7,118 bases of DNA from Candidatus Troglogloeales bacterium (lineage in GTDB: Bacteria; Nitrospirota; Nitrospiria; SBBL01; SBBT01). The notes beneath the pieces were generated by a model that was not told where the DNA came from, made no database searches, and saw nothing but the letters and a program-made list of their open reading frames with translations. The translations under genes were made by a program, and so were the position numbers. The stretch lies in NCBI GenBank assembly GCA_005239595.1, contig SBBT01000198.1, forward strand, positions 1 through 7,118, written 5' to 3'. Below, one piece after another: positions 6,402-7,118 of the stretch (the stretch's first letter is position 1; every line of letters starts with the position of its first letter).

Positions 6402-7117
6402 CAGTGTATCTTCTCCGGTTTTCTTGGCTCCCTGTTTGCGGTATCATAATCGGCCAGAATAATTTTCCACATATCCTCTTCCGGTATTTCATCCTTCCAG
6501 GCCGGCATCGCCGAATCCCATGGACTCGATTCCGCCGGAAGGCCGAAAGCCCCCTCGTTAATTCGCCAGAAGAGAAATGGCTCTACCACAGTGGCAATCG
6601 TTCCGGGATCGGTAAAATCAGCGGGCCGCAACCTGAATCCCCACGCCATCGGACCATTTCCATCCGCCTTCGATCCGTGACAGGGACGGCAGTTAACTTG
6701 AAAAAGATCACGCCCCTCGGCAGTCGCCTTCTGAACAAAGACATTCTTCGCCTCTTCGATCGACATATCCGTTAAGCCGTATTTCTCGGAATATTTCTTT
6801 ATCATTGCTTCGTCCGGCTCCCGCATTGGATTGATCATCGGTTCGAACTTGCCCGGCAAGGTCGGATGTTGCACCCGAATCATCACCGGCGGTTTCATCG
6901 AAGGCGCGGTACGGGTGTAAACCCCCCAACCGACCAGGAAAGGAAGGAGTATGAGAAGGGCCGTTCTGAATATCCCGTGTATACCCGACTGCCCCCCCCT
7001 TAGAAAGTTAACGAGCGGCATCTTAAACTCATCAATCTTCCGATCGCTGGTGCTAATAAAAATACCAAGACCGAGGAGGGTTAAAACCATGTAAATAAAC
7101 ATGAGAGCCCCCGGCAA
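6401..7117 (-). CDS. Membrane-anchored monohaem cytochrome c, 5' end uncertain or cut by the window edge
   Basis: This is a class I-like cytochrome c that probably carries electrons on the periplasmic face of the membrane. Two hydrophobic helices (about residues 6-20 and 52-67, counted from the TTG at 7117) precede a periplasmic domain. That domain has one haem site, CRPCH at 143-147, and a likely distal Met204 in SAMPAW. The frame stays open to the right edge. The TTG at 7117, the ATG at 7102 or a start outside the window are all possible; the ATG at 7102 leaves a sensible short N-terminus before the first helix. The haem domain resembles the first haem domain of the next gene (CxPCHG, LRPADF, AMPAW). 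Its stop overlaps that gene's start as ATGA, so the two are probably translationally coupled. The cytochrome c call is firm; the exact role is inferred from context. Confidence 0.85.
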   Translation of the reverse strand: MPGALMFIYMVLTLLGLGIFISTSDRKIDEFKMPLVNFLRGGQSGIHGIFRTALLILLPFLVGWGVYTRTAPSMKPPVMIRVQHPTLPGKFEPMINPMREPDEAMIKKYSEKYGLTDMSIEEAKNVFVQKATAEGRDLFQVNCRPCHGSKADGNGPMAWGFRLRPADFTDPGTIATVVEPFLFWRINEGAFGLPAESSPWDSAMPAWKDEIPEEDMWKIILADYDTANREPRKPEKIH

Positions 7118-7118
7118 C

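Noticed and set aside
173..7117. Alternative complex III (ActABCDEF).
   Set aside because: That complex has no Rieske protein or cytochrome b and needs a large iron-sulfur ActB and NrfD-like ActC; here clear Rieske and cytochrome b genes are present instead.
1..7118. tRNA, rRNA, CRISPR, insertion sequence or riboswitch.
   Set aside because: No repeat array, transposase, terminal inverted repeat or RNA-like structure was seen by eye; nearly all bases are coding.

Overview
The window is one densely packed block of genes, all on the minus strand, so transcription runs from high to low coordinates. Every gene with a recognisable family belongs to a quinol-oxidising cytochrome bc (b6f-like) complex and its c-type cytochromes. 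Gene junctions are 4-base ATGA overlaps, one stop that abuts the next start, or gaps of about 8 to 45 bases. No promoter or convincing terminator is visible. The operon appears to start beyond the right edge and may continue past the left edge.

In transcription order: a membrane-anchored monohaem cytochrome c that may be cut by the window edge (7117-6401); a protein with two cytochrome c domains, an ethylbenzene-dehydrogenase/NxrC-like haem-binding domain and a C-terminal anchor (6401-4761); a dihaem cytochrome c (4764-3967); a small anchored protein with a carboxypeptidase-regulatory/transthyretin-like domain (3966-3496); the Rieske iron-sulfur protein (3499-2939); a four-helix cytochrome b6-type subunit (2909-2139); an enlarged subunit IV-type protein (about 2122-1256); a 47-residue single-helix protein (1245-1102); a tetrahaem cytochrome c (1093-173); and the start of an unidentified gene (128 to the left edge).

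The parts fit a split cytochrome b complex: the b6-type half carries both b haems, subunit IV completes the quinol site, and the Rieske protein takes the first electron. Nine CxxCH sites lie in the four cytochrome c proteins, where a textbook bc1 or b6f complex has one. I infer that these cytochromes replace cytochrome c1/f and extend the periplasmic wire to soluble carriers, a terminal oxidase or another periplasmic partner. Cys62 of the b6-type subunit matches the cysteine that anchors the extra haem ci in b6f complexes.

The organism is a Gram-negative-type respiratory bacterium with moderate GC content. The split cytochrome b, the APWY form of the Qo motif, the multihaem cytochromes and the NxrC-like domain suggest Nitrospirota or a neighbouring lineage such as Methylomirabilota, Nitrospinota or Desulfobacterota. 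This is inferred from family knowledge; no search was run.
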